Under the pieces are notes generated by a model that was given only the letters and a program-made list of their open reading frames with translations, did no database searches and was not told where the DNA came from. A stretch of DNA of 64,000 nucleotides from positions 6,510,001-6,574,000 of the forward strand of contig NW_026944383.1 in NCBI RefSeq assembly GCF_033439725.1. Direction: 5' to 3'. The position numbers and the translations under genes are program-made. Source of the stretch: Neurospora tetraspora (taxonomy: Eukaryota > Ascomycota > Sordariomycetes > Sordariales > Sordariaceae). Within the stretch, counting starts at the first letter, position 1. Every line of letters begins with the position of its first letter. Of this stretch, positions 42,797-56,000 are shown piece by piece.

Positions 42797-43174
42797 CTAC
42801 CCTGTCCGGGTCTTAAAAATTTCGTTCACAAAAGCCTTCCACTCGTCAACTGTCATGTGGTATGAGTGAGCTGCCGACATAGAGTTGTTGGTGTTGGGCT
42901 GGTCGACCGGGGTCTTGATTCCCTTGGCCATAAGGGCCTTCCACTCGTCCCACGTATAGTATGTTTCGCGGACCTCCGATTTGTTGGTCTTGGTGTGATT
43001 GGGAGCCCCAATCTTGTTGTGTTGGATGGCCGGGGTCTTGATCCCCTTGCCCATAAGAGACTGCCACTCATCCCACGTATAGTACGTTGTGCGTGCTGCC
43101 GAGTTGTTGGTGTTGGTCCTCTTGGGAGCTTCAATCTGGAGGGTGTTCATGTTGGTGGCATCGGAGACGCTCAT
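42797..43174 (-). CDS. Type D protein with WDEWKALM repeats
   Basis: 125 residues in one coding exon. Three tandem repeats of about 36 residues: TTYYTWDEWQSLMGKGIKTP, ETYYTWDEWKALMAKGIKTP and a shorter YHMTVDEWKAFVNEIFKTRT, separated by Asn/Thr/Lys-rich spacers. The ATG directly follows an acceptor (GTTCATAG), and a donor GTATGTTC lies at about 43248, so there is probably a 5'-UTR intron of some 70 bp. Upstream TTTTATACCC at about 43400 may be the TATA box. The 3' flank is homologous to that of C2, which ties it to the cluster even though its repeat is different. Function unknown. Confidence 0.75.
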   Translation of the reverse strand: MSVSDATNMNTLQIEAPKRTNTNNSAARTTYYTWDEWQSLMGKGIKTPAIQHNKIGAPNHTKTNKSEVRETYYTWDEWKALMAKGIKTPVDQPNTNNSMSAAHSYHMTVDEWKAFVNEIFKTRTG

Positions 43175-44469
43175 CTATGAACTGGTCAGCTTGTGTTGCT
43201 TTGTGGAAAAACAAAGAAAAAAGACAAGATAGCAGGGATGAACATACCGCGAAGAGAGTTGAGTTTGGTGGTTGAAAAGGTTTTGTTGTGGTGAGACTGT
43301 GAGTCTGAGTAAGTGTTGGGTAAAGTAGGTATGGTGAGCTGTGAGGAGTGAGCTTGTTGGATGAAGAAGGAAAAAAAAAAGAAGGACAGGTAGGGGAGAT
43401 TTTATACCCATGGGAGAAGCATGAGAACTTGCAATATCCTGGGCGGTGGCAGAGGCCACCTGGCATTCATCCACCATGTGCATGCTCTTCGAAGTATCGG
43501 AGGTCATGAGAGGCAAAACCTTCCTATGCCCGTGTTCTGTTGCGCGGCATGTCTACTGCAGTATAAATCGGAGTCCCAAATATGCGGCCAGGGCAGATGA
43601 TATGCGGACTCGAGGAAATACGAACACGGCCCTGGCGAATATACTGACTGACGTTTCAACGCCGTGAATCTTTTTCAGGAACCTGCAAGTAAACCTGATG
43701 ATGGGCATGGCCTTGAACGGAACTGTGACAACTGTTCCTCTTGCCCAACTTCCTTCACGTGAACTGTACCACTTCAATCATGCAAGCTTCAAGCTCTACA
43801 CCAAGGTAGTCGGGCACGCGCAATTTGTCGTGCTGTCATTCTGATAACACATTCCCCCTTGGGTATCTGGTAACATGCGAGTGTCTTTCACCGGTCATCC
43901 CGCCCGGCCGAAATTTCCTGTACTCCGTGTTATCAACTCATTATTGGGATAGTGAAGCCATTCAAGCCCTGATAGCACGCCCCAAACTTTCGCTGTCCAG
44001 ACTTTTCCACGGATGAGCCTGTTCGGGTTCGGGGTCCGATTACCACAGACTACATGCTGCAAGCTGCATGTAGACCAAGGGCGTGAAGAGCCTCGATGCC
44101 CGCCGGTCATGCAGCCAAATACAGATCCGGGAACACCCTAAAATGGCAACACCCGCCACACCGAATTCGGCATGCGTATATATATGTACGCTTGCACATA
44201 TTTCGAAACATCACTGATGATGAGGAAAGTACAGCATATGCGGCCAAAATCCCATTTCTTTATTCCACTCCTCCGCTCGGTATCCGGTCCCCAGACGTAG
44301 CGTAGCGGTCCGTCTGTCGACCGACTGCCGGATTTTGGCTCGGGCTTGATGGATCGTTATCGGCGATGTTATCCTTACAGAAAACATGCAATGGCCAGAG
44401 TGACTGATATCGCCTCGGCTATTCTTGCTCTGCAGAGGTGTTGCGTGTTCCCTGGTTTTGGCACGGGAG

Positions 44470-44503
<34 letters not shown>

Positions 44504-47052
44504 CGTGTGTTTCTGACATCCGAGGCTGCTAAAAATGTCCTTAGTGCACTGGCGAGCAGCTAGCTTTGATCAAAATCAACGGAGGGTTGAGGGGGGCTAC
44601 CGGAGAAAAGTGCTGAGGTCAGGGCCTGCATGATCGGCCGCATGTTTCTGCAGACTACAAATTTTTCCTCTGCGCCGGAAAGATTCAAGCATTAAAACTG
44701 AATGTAAAAGGAAGCCATATGTGACTCAAAGAGTCGAGGTCTGCTCTTGCCAGTCGTCCAGTTGATGTGGCTCCGATTTGTTTTTCCGGGAAAGTACTGG
44801 CTTGGTACCTTCCTCCACTACAAGGATAATGACCATCAAAGGCGGGATTACCACCCGACCATAAGGTACAGACATCAAGTCTATTACACACAGGAAATTT
44901 TTTTTTTTTTTCACGATGTCACAAGCATGAGATGCGAGAGTCGAAGAACGTTGTGTTGATATCTTTGTCAACTGATGAACTTCCATTCCCACTACCACAT
45001 ATTTCGAAAGATTCCACGCCGACAGAGTCTCAAAGGGAGCGAAGTGTCCAATACGTCCGTGGGATGCTCTTTTATATCATCATGGTTGCTTCTCCATATG
45101 ATGGTTTGGAAGTGTTGCCCGGTAGTTTGATCAGACAACGTGTTTTGTTTTGTTAAACCACATCTGCTTCCTGGCCAATGGTTACCACGATGTCTCCAAA
45201 CAACAAGCAGGCATTTGATGCCCGTGGTGAGGAAGAAAGCTTCATCATTCGAGGGATCAAAGTGTCGCGATTCCCGTAAGTGACAGGTGCCGGTTGGAAG
45301 CCAGTGGATGATGTTCGAATCCGTTGGCTGTGGTGTTTTTATGCAGGAGAATGCAATTCGGCAGGCGCTCCCGACTGTCTGGATGATGAGGTGCTTCAAG
45401 CAAGGGGTTTCAGGAGAATCACAAAGAGAGGACGTCTTGTGGGTTAGGGGTGTTTGTGGCTCCTCTGGCAAATGTGGGGTATTAGTTTGATTGCACTTGC
45501 CCTATTCTAGTTTAGCGTGTGTGATTTGCTGATGTAAGCAGGCTGGATCTCAACGTCACTCCTTCCTTCTTTCGTGAAATGTTTTTCTCAAATCTGGAGC
45601 CTGACACCCAACATGTTTTCCCTTGATGATCCTCTTTCCCTTATGGGTTCGTTTTCTGCTCTACCAGACCAAAACGGCATCGATTATATGGTTTGAGGTT
45701 GAGTTTCAGCAAGGTGCCTGGATTCTTGAGGCTCTTCAATCGAGCCCCGCGACCCTAAGGATCACAAAGAGCGGCGATTGGCACGGAACAGAGAGCATCC
45801 AGTCGCGAGGGACCTAGCCGCGCCGGGGACTGAATGGATGAAGCACAAATCGTCAGGCACCCGACGGAGAGTGACAGCGAGGGAAAGAGGGAGGTCATTT
45901 GGGGGTCATTTGATTGTGGTGTGCCGAGACTGGTAAGGTGTGATGCAACTGGAGCGCTCTTCAGGAAGGAGGACTGGGATGACTGGGGCCGGTTGGCGGA
46001 GATGATCTGTGCTTCCCTCAATTAGGTAGCTAGGTACGGACCCTTTCCCCTGTACGATGACGTCGACTGCCACCACAACTTTTTTCCAAGGTCTCGTTGA
46101 CGACATTGGCAAGCGCGACAGTTCATGATTTGGGTTTCCAGGTGCCCAAAGAGTCGAACAGACAGTCTGGCGCTTTCCCGCCGCGATTGCACTTGGAACG
46201 ATCCGCAGCCAGCTGTAGTGGCCCCAGCTTTCCCATCGCGATGATGCCCATCCATCGGCTATCATCGACATTTCACAATGCGTGTTCCTGGCCAGTGCCC
46301 CATCACATGCGCATCCTCCTTTCACATCTTGTCAGAATGCTTTCATACCTGAACTTTAGCTCTTCAGCCTGCCACAAAGTGGTCTCGTGGTCTTGTTATC
46401 TTGTTCCTGTTCCTGCTCCCGCTGTTCCTGGTGTTGATTCGGATGGCTTTCAAGCTGTTGTACCCACTCGTTCCAGTTGTGTCCCGGTTTCCGCATCATA
46501 GGAAACACAGTCATTGGTATGAGCCCAGCCATACAGATCACAGAGATTCAGGAGTATACATAGCCCAAAACCCGGCCAGGTAGTCGAGGTAGTCCATACA
46601 TTCTACCCCGGCTGCCCGGTTACATACTCTACAACATACATCCCCAACTACACCATACTACCATACAGCTCCGTCTCCCCGCCCATCTTCGCTGCACTTC
46701 ATCGCCGATTCACTCACAAATACCGAATTCCGACTAGCTACAGCTCCCAAACAGGAAAACCCGGGCCGATTTCGCGACTGTGTTCTTACCAACAGATCTG
46801 AAGAGCCTCGCGCCCCCCTCAAAGCCCACACGTCCGCACGTCCACATCCAATAGGCTGTCAGAGGTCACGGCAAAATTCCCGGCGGTCTTCCTAACCACC
46901 CCCTTTTGCTGGCTTCTGGTGTCTTCCAGACTAGAGCCAGTAGTTCAACCGTCACCTCATCAGAAACTCCGGCACCACTCGGACTCGGGACAGGACGGGC
47001 ACGACCACCCGGTTCCTTGTTCGGGTGCAGCGGTTGCAGATAGTCCCTGAAA
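43175..47052. other. Non-coding stretch upstream of the transcription factor
   Basis: Nearly 4 kb without a supported gene. It contains a T30 run at 44472-44501 and a T14 run near 44900. Open frames, such as one at 44992-45471 on the minus strand, begin at non-ATG codons and have no recognisable motif. The last few hundred bases are presumably the promoter and 5' UTR of the regulator at 47053. Confidence 0.4.
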
Positions 47053-49862
47053 ATGAATGACTTTGCGGCTCACCCCCATCAGACAAGCTCGCCGGCCTCC
47101 TCAAGTGGCACAATTCCCCCACCGCCCTTGCCAGGCACAAGTCTGAGGAAAGAGCGCGGTGCCATCGCCGCTCAGGCCTGCGATACCTGCAGGGCTCGCA
47201 AGCAGAAATGTGACGAGCAAAGACCAAGGTGCGGCACTTGCCAGAGATTCCATGTCGAGTGTCACTACAGGGAACCACAGCCTACAAAGTAAGTCCACGC
47301 CTTACGCCTGCTGAGATGGCTTGATCTAATACGGGCTCTAGAAAGGACAAGACGCTGGTGGAAATCCTGGATAAGCTCAAGGTCCTAGATGTTCTCAATG
47401 TCCTCGAGAACAAGATTGACCACTTGAGTTCGCGCATGGACCATTTGTCGGCCACATGTCATCCCAACACCAACTCCATCACGGCAACTCACTTCGCCCC
47501 TACTCCCCCTCTCACCGTTTCCACTGGGCATTCCACTGGTATCCATGGAGTACATCCTGCCGTAGCGCACCACCGCTCGCCAGAAGGACTGTCCAATGGG
47601 GTGCCTCATGCGCTCCCCAATATTGCTTCGCTCACCGAGGATCAGGGGCACTACCAATATGTGTCTGCTGCCCATCAGATGCTGGCGTGGCCGGCAATAC
47701 AAGGCCACCTGGCGGCCATTCAGCCCAAATGCCCTACCCGAGACCTCAAGTCGGTTGCGACTGAGTGTCCGGCCATAGCACTCGGTGCTCACTTCTCAAT
47801 GGACTACACCATACCCATAAGCCTGCAGAATGGCGACAACTTCAATCCTGCGCCTGTCTCGGCCCCAATATCAGCCTTTGGATTGGATTGGGACATTATG
47901 CAAACGTTGAGCATGGCTTACTTTGACGCCATCAACCTCCTGCATCCTATCCTGGACCGCCATACCTTTTTAACTCAAACACTTCCGACTTTGTTCAAGA
48001 ACGGAGTCGATCACAGACTGCAGTCCACCATCGCCTTTCTCGTCTTTGCTCTAGGCGAGGTTGCTCTAGGTAACTATAGGGGCGCGCCCATCAATGCGCA
48101 CGGAGGGAGGCCGAGCGGTATGAGGGGAGGTTCCAAAAGTCACCCACCAGGCATCACGCTGTTCAACGAAGCGAGGAAACGTTTGGGCTTTAGTGTTACC
48201 GAGACGAGCCTCGAGATGGTACAGGCATACACATTGGCTAGGTAAGCACGTCGTTCTGAGCCCCTGTGATCAGTCTTTCTAACCACAAGTACACACACAG
48301 TACCTATTGCGCAACCTGCTCATATCCCATGGTATATTCCCCTTATATACCTGCTACGCTGTTTCGTGCAAATATTACCTGTCGCTTTGGTGATCATGTA
48401 CTAACAAACGTAGGGTTTCTGGAAAATGAGTAGAGAGGCGTCTTTGGCCTGCCAGTCCTTGATCATGATGTAAGTCAACAATATCCCTCCTAATTTGTCC
48501 AGTATGCAAACTAACACATGGCAGTAACCCAGGGGTGCTCTCTTCTCCACAAGCAGACTTGCTCAGAAGAGCATTTTGGCATTGTGCCGTCATGGAAACG
48601 TATGTACCAGATATACCCCGATTATGTCAACTCAAGCTAATCGGCATTTGCCAGTTGCCTCAACCTTGAGCTAGGGTTCCCACTTACAGGCCTCGAGAAG
48701 ATGGAGAACGTAGTTTCCCTCCCCGACTTCAGCACCAGCTTCTCAGACGACGATTATATCAGCAATCAAGAGACACAATACCAAGAGCACTTTGCGTCTC
48801 AAATAGCTCTTAGGCGATTGCTTGTGGAATTTCACGGGACGCTCAGTCGATGTAGGCACCCTTCTTCCCCTTGCCCACTCTACACTCGTGCCCAACCCTC
48901 GCTAACGCACATCCTCTGCAGCACCATACAACACCATTGCTCCCAGCACTAGCAGCACCCCAAATACGATCCGCCATATGGCAACGGACCTCGAGCACTG
49001 GCGCGGCTACCTCCCCCCTAACCTAAAATGGCAAGAAGACACACCCGGCGCCTTTCCGCCGAGCGCAACCACCTACAACGGCCCAAGCATCTACAGCCCC
49101 GTCACGACAGCAACGGCGACCACGACAACGAACAGCACCCCGGCTATCTCTCCCATGCTTCCCACTCCCCAAGCAGGCACCATGTCCATCAGCTCCGTCA
49201 GCTCGGTCGTTGGCAGCGTCTCCATGTCCGGGAGCGGCGTCATCCCACAATCCGTCGCCAGTATCACAGCTTCCGGCCTCCGCTCCCCCCAGCTGTCCCA
49301 CCAACAACCGATTCTCAACTCCGGCCTCGGTCTCCAACAACATCAACCGGTACCTCAACCACAAATGTTCACGGCCGACCTCGACGCTCCCCCTGTCCGC
49401 TACCCGTATGCCCACGACGTGCAGGTAGCCCTCCTCCGCTCCCGCTACTACTACGCCAAGTACCTCATCCACCGCCCCTTCCTCTACAAAGCCCTGCACC
49501 ACCCGGACGCCATGACGCAAGACGACGCCATCGGCGCCGCCGAGTGTCTCAAGGCTTCGCTCAAGTGGCCCATTGCCATGTCGCCCACGTGTTTGGACAA
49601 GCGGCTCGTGCCCTGTCCCTTCTTCTTCACGCAGAACTTCTTTGGGATCTTGGTCCTCTTGCATCTGGTGCTTAGCGACAAGGTGCCGATCCTGACCAAG
49701 ATCAAGGATACGCTGTGCGGAGGAGAGAGGTTCGAGATGGAGGCCAAGGAGACAGTGGAGCTGTATGTGAATTGGATTAGGGATCTGAGTGATGTGGAGC
49801 CGAGTGCGGGTTGGGATTGGGATGTTGTTAGTGCCATGTTTGGGTTGGAGGGGAATGGGTAA
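47053..49862 (+). CDS. Zn2Cys6 transcription factor with Fungal_trans domain
   Basis: Seven exons: 47053-47288, 47342-48241, 48301-48331, 48414-48469, 48525-48599, 48655-48851, 48922-49862; they join in frame to 811 residues. The zinc cluster is at residues 43-71: CDTCRARKQKCDEQRPRCGT, then CQRFHVEC (six Cys, spacing 2-6-6-2-6). A short coiled coil follows (LVEILDKLKVLDVLNVLENK), as in Gal4-type dimers. The middle-homology region runs from MQTLSMAYFDAINLLHPILD through AYTLASTYCATCSYPMG, SREASLACQSLIMM and the RRAFWHCAVMETCLNLELG block. The C-terminal part has a Ser/Thr/Pro-rich insert, then RSRYYYAKYLIHRPFLYKAL. Nuclear, DNA-binding; target genes unknown. It is convergent with a transporter whose stop lies 1 kb away, so possible regulation of that gene is only a guess. 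Confidence 0.9.
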
Positions 49863-50865
49863 GGGTAGAGTTGGATGGGAAAGGGTCTTCGAGGGAATGG
49901 AAGGGATGAGGGAGGTGGTGAGTGATGGGGGAGAAGGTAGCGGATGGTGGGAGAAGACAAGCTGGGTGGGGAAGAGTGGGAGTGATGAAGTGTTCGAGAC
50001 CAAAACATCACCAATACGCCCCCATCTCCGTTTTGGATACCATGTCATTGTCATGGCAGTGAGTTTTGGCTTCGCGATTTTTTTGGACATACCTGTCAAC
50101 TGAGTTTTGGAGATTTTGATAGTTACGACACTCAATCTTGAATATCGGTTGTGGAAAGTTGAAGGTTGACAATGTAACCATGGTGATCAAATGCGCGCGC
50201 CGGAAGAGACATATCTGAGACCACTTTGGGTATCAGAGCCGTCAAGATAATTTAAAACGATAGTTAACTGTTCAATATCCAGCGAAGCTCTCTCGACAGG
50301 TGGTTTCCATTATTGATCAATCAATCGACTATCCATCAACCGCATCCAAATATCTGTCACATAAGGCAAGTAAGTCTCCAAATGGAATCAATGATCCATC
50401 AACTGGTCAAAATCTCGTCATAGGAGTCTACCAAAGTCTCCAACCCGAATGGAACGAACTGTTCATCTCATCAACTCCGCCGACTGCCCCAACATTCCCC
50501 AAACCAATCCCCCCTCACGTTCATGCAGGTCACGAAGGGAACAGGAACCATAGAGTTATCCAAAATCATTTCCGCATTGGAGGTATCATGATCATTAAGT
50601 AATACGCCAGTAGAATGCTAAAAAGTCAGGCCCGCCCGCCTTGCCCGCCTAAAAAGAACAGGAGGAAAAACTTCATCCATCCCATCGTGCCAGTATCCCC
50701 AGGACTTCTTCATGTCCATGTCCGGCCCAGCTCCGTGTTGTCCATTCGACTCCCTTTTTGGTTCGAATCATTCCGTTGTTCTCAGTTCCCATTAACATTT
50801 TAAATTGTGGGTATACATCTCATGCAAAGTATAAAAAAGCCAAACCACCACAACCCAACCCTTAC
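49863..50865. other. Intergenic between convergent genes
   Basis: Shared 3' flank of the transcription factor and the transporter. No gene recognised. Overlapping open frames here and inside both neighbours are antisense or out-of-frame shadows. Confidence 0.5.
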
Positions 50866-53066
50866 TTATTGCTCCTTTTCACTCACGGGCCGCGTCGAAG
50901 ACGGGCTCTGTGTCGTCGAAGGGCTTTCAGGGCGGATCTTCTCCTCCGTGACCTCCTTCGAGTTCGCTCCCGAAGCGAAGGGGGGCGCGCTGCTGTTGTT
51001 CCTCGACCTCGAGTAGTTGCTGGGGCCGGGGGAGCCGTCGTTGACAAACATGCCCTGGTCGGTCGTGTTGCGGAAGTAGTGGTGGACCTGGTCGTTGAAG
51101 TCGTCGTGCTCGAGGTCGTCGCCCATGGTGTTCTGGCCGTTGACCTCCTTCTCGCGGCGCATGCGCTCCTTGCCGGCCCACTCCTCGCGCATGTCCTCGA
51201 TCTTTTGCTTGTGGTCGAGCTCGGGGTTGTAGTTCTTGCCGACGCCGCGGAGACGCTCCCAGAGCGACAGGTGCATGGGGTGGATGGCGATGCCGTGGTA
51301 GTCGTCGGGCTTGCCGGCGCGGATGTAGCTCCACCGCCGCTCTTGCTCCTTGAGATCAAGACCGGTGGTGTCGGGGAGGAACATCCAGGTGAGGACCATG
51401 CCGGCGAGACCGAACCAGGGAACGACGTAGAACTTGGTCTGGGTGTCGATGTAGTTGTACAGAACGGAGGCGAGAAGCGCACCAGCCTTGCCGCAGCAGG
51501 CACTGAAGCCGTGGGCGGAGGCGCGGATGGGGGTCGGGAAGACCTCACCGGCGACGAGGAAGGTGACGCTGTTGGGGCCGAACTGGTTAAAGAAGCTGGA
51601 GAGGAAGTACATGGCCTGGAAGGACTTGATACCGGCGGGGCTGGTGTAGTACTCCAACTTGAAGGCGGGAACGACGAACATGATGAAGCACATGAGGAAA
51701 CCGACTTGCTGCATCATCTTGCGGCCATAGAAGCGGTTGTCCATGAGGAGCGAGGCCAAGTAATAACCGGTAAGAGAGATGATGACGTTGTACAAGTTCC
51801 AAATCCAGCCGGTCATGACGGAGCTCGAGGGGCCGCTGATGACGGAAATGAACTGAGACTGGAAGAGCTTGTTTCCGTAGAAGAAAACGTCGTTGCAGAA
51901 CCAGCAACCAGCCGTGGCGAGGAGCCGGCCACCGAAGTGCTTGGTGGTCATGGCGAGGGAGTCGTAATCGTAACCGGTAACGTTGCTCTTCTTCTTGGCG
52001 GCAATAAGCTGTCGGCTGGCGTGGGGCATCTTGTAGGTTCTGTAGTAGACGAGCCAAAGGGTACCGACGGCGGGAATGGCGAACGACAATCTGAATGTCC
52101 ACTGGACAGTGGCTAGGCCATAAGGCCCGCCTCCGCCACCGCCGTGGAAGATGAGGAGGAGGATAATGAGGAGGGCCTGGTTGATAAGCTGACCCCAACC
52201 CTGCATCAAGAAGGCGGTAGTAACCTTGCGGCCACGGTGAAGACGATCGTTTCTGGTGGAGAGCTTTCCGGACGAGACAGAGTTTTCCATGGAGGAGGTA
52301 GCAGTAATGGGATATTCACCACCGACACCGAAACCTGGAGACCAATCCTGTTAGCTTCGCGCGTAATGCGACTTTGCGCCTTGGGAGGGAACGTACCGTA
52401 GAAGAAGAGAGACCAAGCATAGCAGATAACCCAGCCCTGGAGGGTCAAACCCCAAGAAGCCGTGAGCATGAGCAAACCGACAAACATGATGGCGGCATCC
52501 TGAATGAGACCCCAGCGACGACCAATCCAATCACCGATAACACCGACGACCAACTGGCCAACCATGATACCGATAACCTCGAGATACGTTACGGCAGCGA
52601 TCCAGTTGCTGCTGCACTCGGTAGCGCTTGTGCCCCAGCATTGCGGCCAGGTGGCTCTGAAGAGAGGCTCAATGTTGCCGATACTGAAGAGGACGTAGCC
52701 CTCGAGACCGAGACCGGCACCGGGAAGGACGGCGTTGCGGAAGTACCACGAGACGGGGCTGAGAGGGTCCTTCTTCATCATGCGGCCGATGGCCTTGAGC
52801 TCCTGCTTCGCCTCCTCATTCTGGACCTTGTTGACGAAGGCTATCCTTTCGCGCAAGGGGAGGTCGGCCCAGTAGGTGCCGTCTTTTGTGTAGATGTCGT
52901 CAGGGTGTGTGAGGTAGGCGAAAATGGCCTTCTCGTGGTCGGGATCAGGGGTGACGCCGAAGGGCAGCTGAAGGGCCTCGTCACCGGTGGCCGGGCCGTG
53001 AGGCACGGGGATCAGACCCGGCGTAGGGTCGTGGTGAACGTCGGGACTCATTACGTCGTCGTCCAT
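50866..53066 (-). CDS. MFS transporter, phosphate:H+ symporter type
   Basis: Two exons, 53066-52397 and 52334-50866, 62-bp intron, 712 residues. Signatures: WIAAVTYLEVIGIMVGQLVV followed by GVIGDWIGRRWGLIQDA (MFS loop 2-3 motif), and the PHS-type GFGVGGEYPITATSSMENS created exactly at the splice junction. Helix blocks continue through the second half (VGFLMCFIMFVVPAF, FLSSFFNQFGPNSVTFLVAG, FPTPIRASAHGFSACCGKAG). Some 12 membrane spans are expected. The ~100-residue N-terminus and the long charged C-terminus (NDGSPGPSNYSRSRNN) are cytoplasmic by family analogy. The family includes Pho84 phosphate and Git1 glycerophosphodiester carriers; the substrate here is not certain. Confidence 0.88.
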
Positions 53067-56000
53067 GTTGGAGATCTGAAGTGGTTGTATATGGGTGGGG
53101 TATATAAAGATTAAGAAGAGCTTTATAGGACAGCGAGATGGGGAAAAGATATCAAAAAGTAGGTATAAGGTTGGCTCCCCTTTGGTAGGTAGGTAGGTCC
53201 TTGGAAGGCGTCAAGGAGATACGGGGGAGGCTTGTCCTCTTGCTCGAGATCCCAAGACCAACAGCACAGCAGGCGTGTTGATTCTGGAAGAAAGAGAAGG
53301 ACAAAGGGCGCTGGAGGAAGAGATATGGATATGAGACTCGATGGCCACAACGCCAGGACCCGTCGCGAGTTCTTATGGCAAGAGGGGGATGGAAGAGCTT
53401 GGGGATGGTGCTGGGATACCAGCCGTCTCTTTCTGATTTGGGATAGCGTGGATGTTGTGTGGACTGGTGGAGGGACTGGAGGAGCGAGACTGGAGAAAGA
53501 GTGGAGGGGTAGCAGTACCTGTTTCTGCACCATTATTCAGCACGCAAGAGGGGTACAGCTACCTCGACTGATTGAAGGACAGGGGAGCAGTTACAAACGA
53601 CCACGCCGAACGCTCGAAGGAATGGCCTTGTACGAAATCGTGGTCGAATCGAGCACTGTCATTGGCAGATGTCAGAATGGAATTTTTCCTCTCAATATCC
53701 AAATCCAACAGATGGAGGCTGTGGGGGAACGGGGCTCATGGAGCAGTCGCAGACCCTGACCGCTGACATTAGTTTCCCCGTGCGCTTCCGGCATTGTTTT
53801 TTTTTTTCTTTCTTCTCTGGACACGATGCATTGGATATTCTGGCATCACAGCCAAGGATGCCGGTCTCCTCTGAAACCAATGGGTATTCATGGCTTTAAC
53901 TACGAGCTTCTTAAAAGAGCTGCATGTCTATATCTTGTGAGACGGTCAGTCTTATTCATCTGTTATCCGGAACCGTTAGAGTTGGGTTCCCTTGTGACGG
54001 GACCCTTGACGGATGAGAGTATCACAATGTCAAAGGCTCCCGCAAAAAAATGAAAAAGTTGGCGATCGATCAACAACGCCTGTGCGGACAGGCAGGGACG
54101 GACACGTGCTCGCTCGCTGCGCCCACTAACAGTCTAACACTGATATCACTGTCATCATAGCGCAACGCATTTCCAGTAACAGTGACGCAGCGGGGGGCAC
54201 GGCATGAAGTGATAGTATTCCAAGATATTGGAATCTTGGTGCCACAGCGGCGGTGCTGAAGCTTCCTTGTTTCAACCACGACGTGCAAGAGACAGAACGG
54301 AACAGGAAGTCTTGGTAGTGAGGTCAAGCTTTGTCAAGCTTTTGCCGCCTCAAACAGACAGCCTCGGCAGCCAACCACCGACGGCCCAATTCTCTCAAGC
54401 CGCATCGGCATCCGCCCGTTACCGCGGTATCGGGGACCGCCACCAGGCTGACTTTGGTGATAGAGCACACGACAGACGACACGCGACACCGACCTCGACC
54501 GACCTCAAATCTAGCGATGGATTCTTCAACGGATTCTTTTGACTCCCGAGGAGTCCAGCTCGTCCAGGACCTCCTGGATGTCGTTGATGCACGGCCGAAT
54601 TGTGGATCGTGGTAGACGAAGCCAAGATACCAAGAAACGATAGAAAGGAGGAGCATCCCCCGAAGAGGAAGACACACACGCGACATTTATTCGACAATTT
54701 GTTGTCACGATGCCCAGAGATGCCCAGAGATGTCGCCCAGAGGGTGAAGAGCTGTGCCATCGTGCCCTCCTTCCCCCTTCTGCCGCGTCCTAACGAAGCT
54801 GACCCACACATGGCATGTTGGCTTTGTTGACTTTGCCAGCCTCGCCGGCCAACCACGATGGAGCTATGCGGACTGCGGGCGGCGGCGACGGCGGACGGAG
54901 TCGGTTTGTTTGGACCGTCCCTCGTCTTTTCCGTGTAAGTCCGTTACGCGACACCGTGTTCCCCCCCATCCCCCCTTTGCCCCAGGCTGCAAGATCTTCT
55001 GGGTTGCATCATTTTTGGAGTGCGCTGTGCGTGCAGCGTGGTAGCGTGGCAGCGAATGCAGTCGAATGCAGTTCGGATCAACAGCCTGCAGATTAGCTCG
55101 CTGCTTGTTCGACGTGCCTGGTGCGCCGCTGGGGAGTGCTGGCAGCTGTGTTTGGCGGCGTCTGGACTTGTCGCTTTTTGGTGGATTGCCATTCACGACG
55201 TCGAGACCACCCACGTGTGTCGATGATTGGTTGAAACCAAGGGCGAGCTCTTTCAACCTTCTCCGCACGAGGGGCAGACCCTGAGATGTGGGGCCGAATC
55301 CTCAAGGCCGCATTTCTTGGCGCCCATCAGACCACCCGAGCCCCCGACTCGTCGGTCGACGTTTTTGCAAGGATGCTTCGTCTAAAAAAATAACCAGCCG
55401 CCCAGAATCCAATGCCACGAAAGCTTATCGATTGGACTGTTGGACCGCACAATTGGAAATGCAGAATCTGCCGCATGTGGCTCGTGCCGCGTCCGGCATC
55501 TCTCGCCTCACGACAGCTTCACAAAAAGTTGTGCGCACCTGTGGCTTGGCAGGCCAAGCAGTGGTAAAGCCGTGATGTCATTTGCTGCTTTCCAGCCTCA
55601 AACCCCATTTTCGTTTATCGTCGACAATCTGTCCTTCACAATGCTGTCGCCGCCTCCGCCGCCCCCGGTTTCTCCGCTGACCTCGGCGAAAACAACAAGT
55701 GGGGGGATGGAAAGTCTCAGCGGCACGACTGACTTTTTGAGGGATTGGATTCCGGAGTCGCTCTCCACAACGGACTCCGATATGGATGGAACCGGCCGTG
55801 GATTTCGGGGATTTTTGGAAGCCCAGAAAGCGGTCAAGAAATGGGGAAAAAGAAGGGGAGCTTTTGTTCCATTCCGATGCTAGCCCCGACGGGCGCCGCG
55901 AGTTCACTCGGCCACTTTTCATTGACAAAGCTTCGATATGGCATGTGCTCACGACAGGTCGACAGGTCGACAGGTGTTGTTGAGCCGCACAACTCCGTTC

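Noticed and set aside
44992-45471. 159-codon minus-strand frame
   Set aside because: It starts at TTG, has no recognisable domain or splice structure and no relation to its neighbours.
48978-49862. Separate gene of 294 residues starting at an internal ATG
   Set aside because: It joins in frame to the upstream exons through a GT/AG intron at 48852-48921 and is the last exon of the transcription factor.
49023-50135. Minus-strand 370-codon open frame
   Set aside because: Antisense to the last exon of the Zn2Cys6 factor; low complexity and a non-conserved product.
50758-52116. Plus-strand 452-codon open frame
   Set aside because: It is antisense to the well-supported transporter exon 2, where high G+C codon use keeps the opposite strand open.
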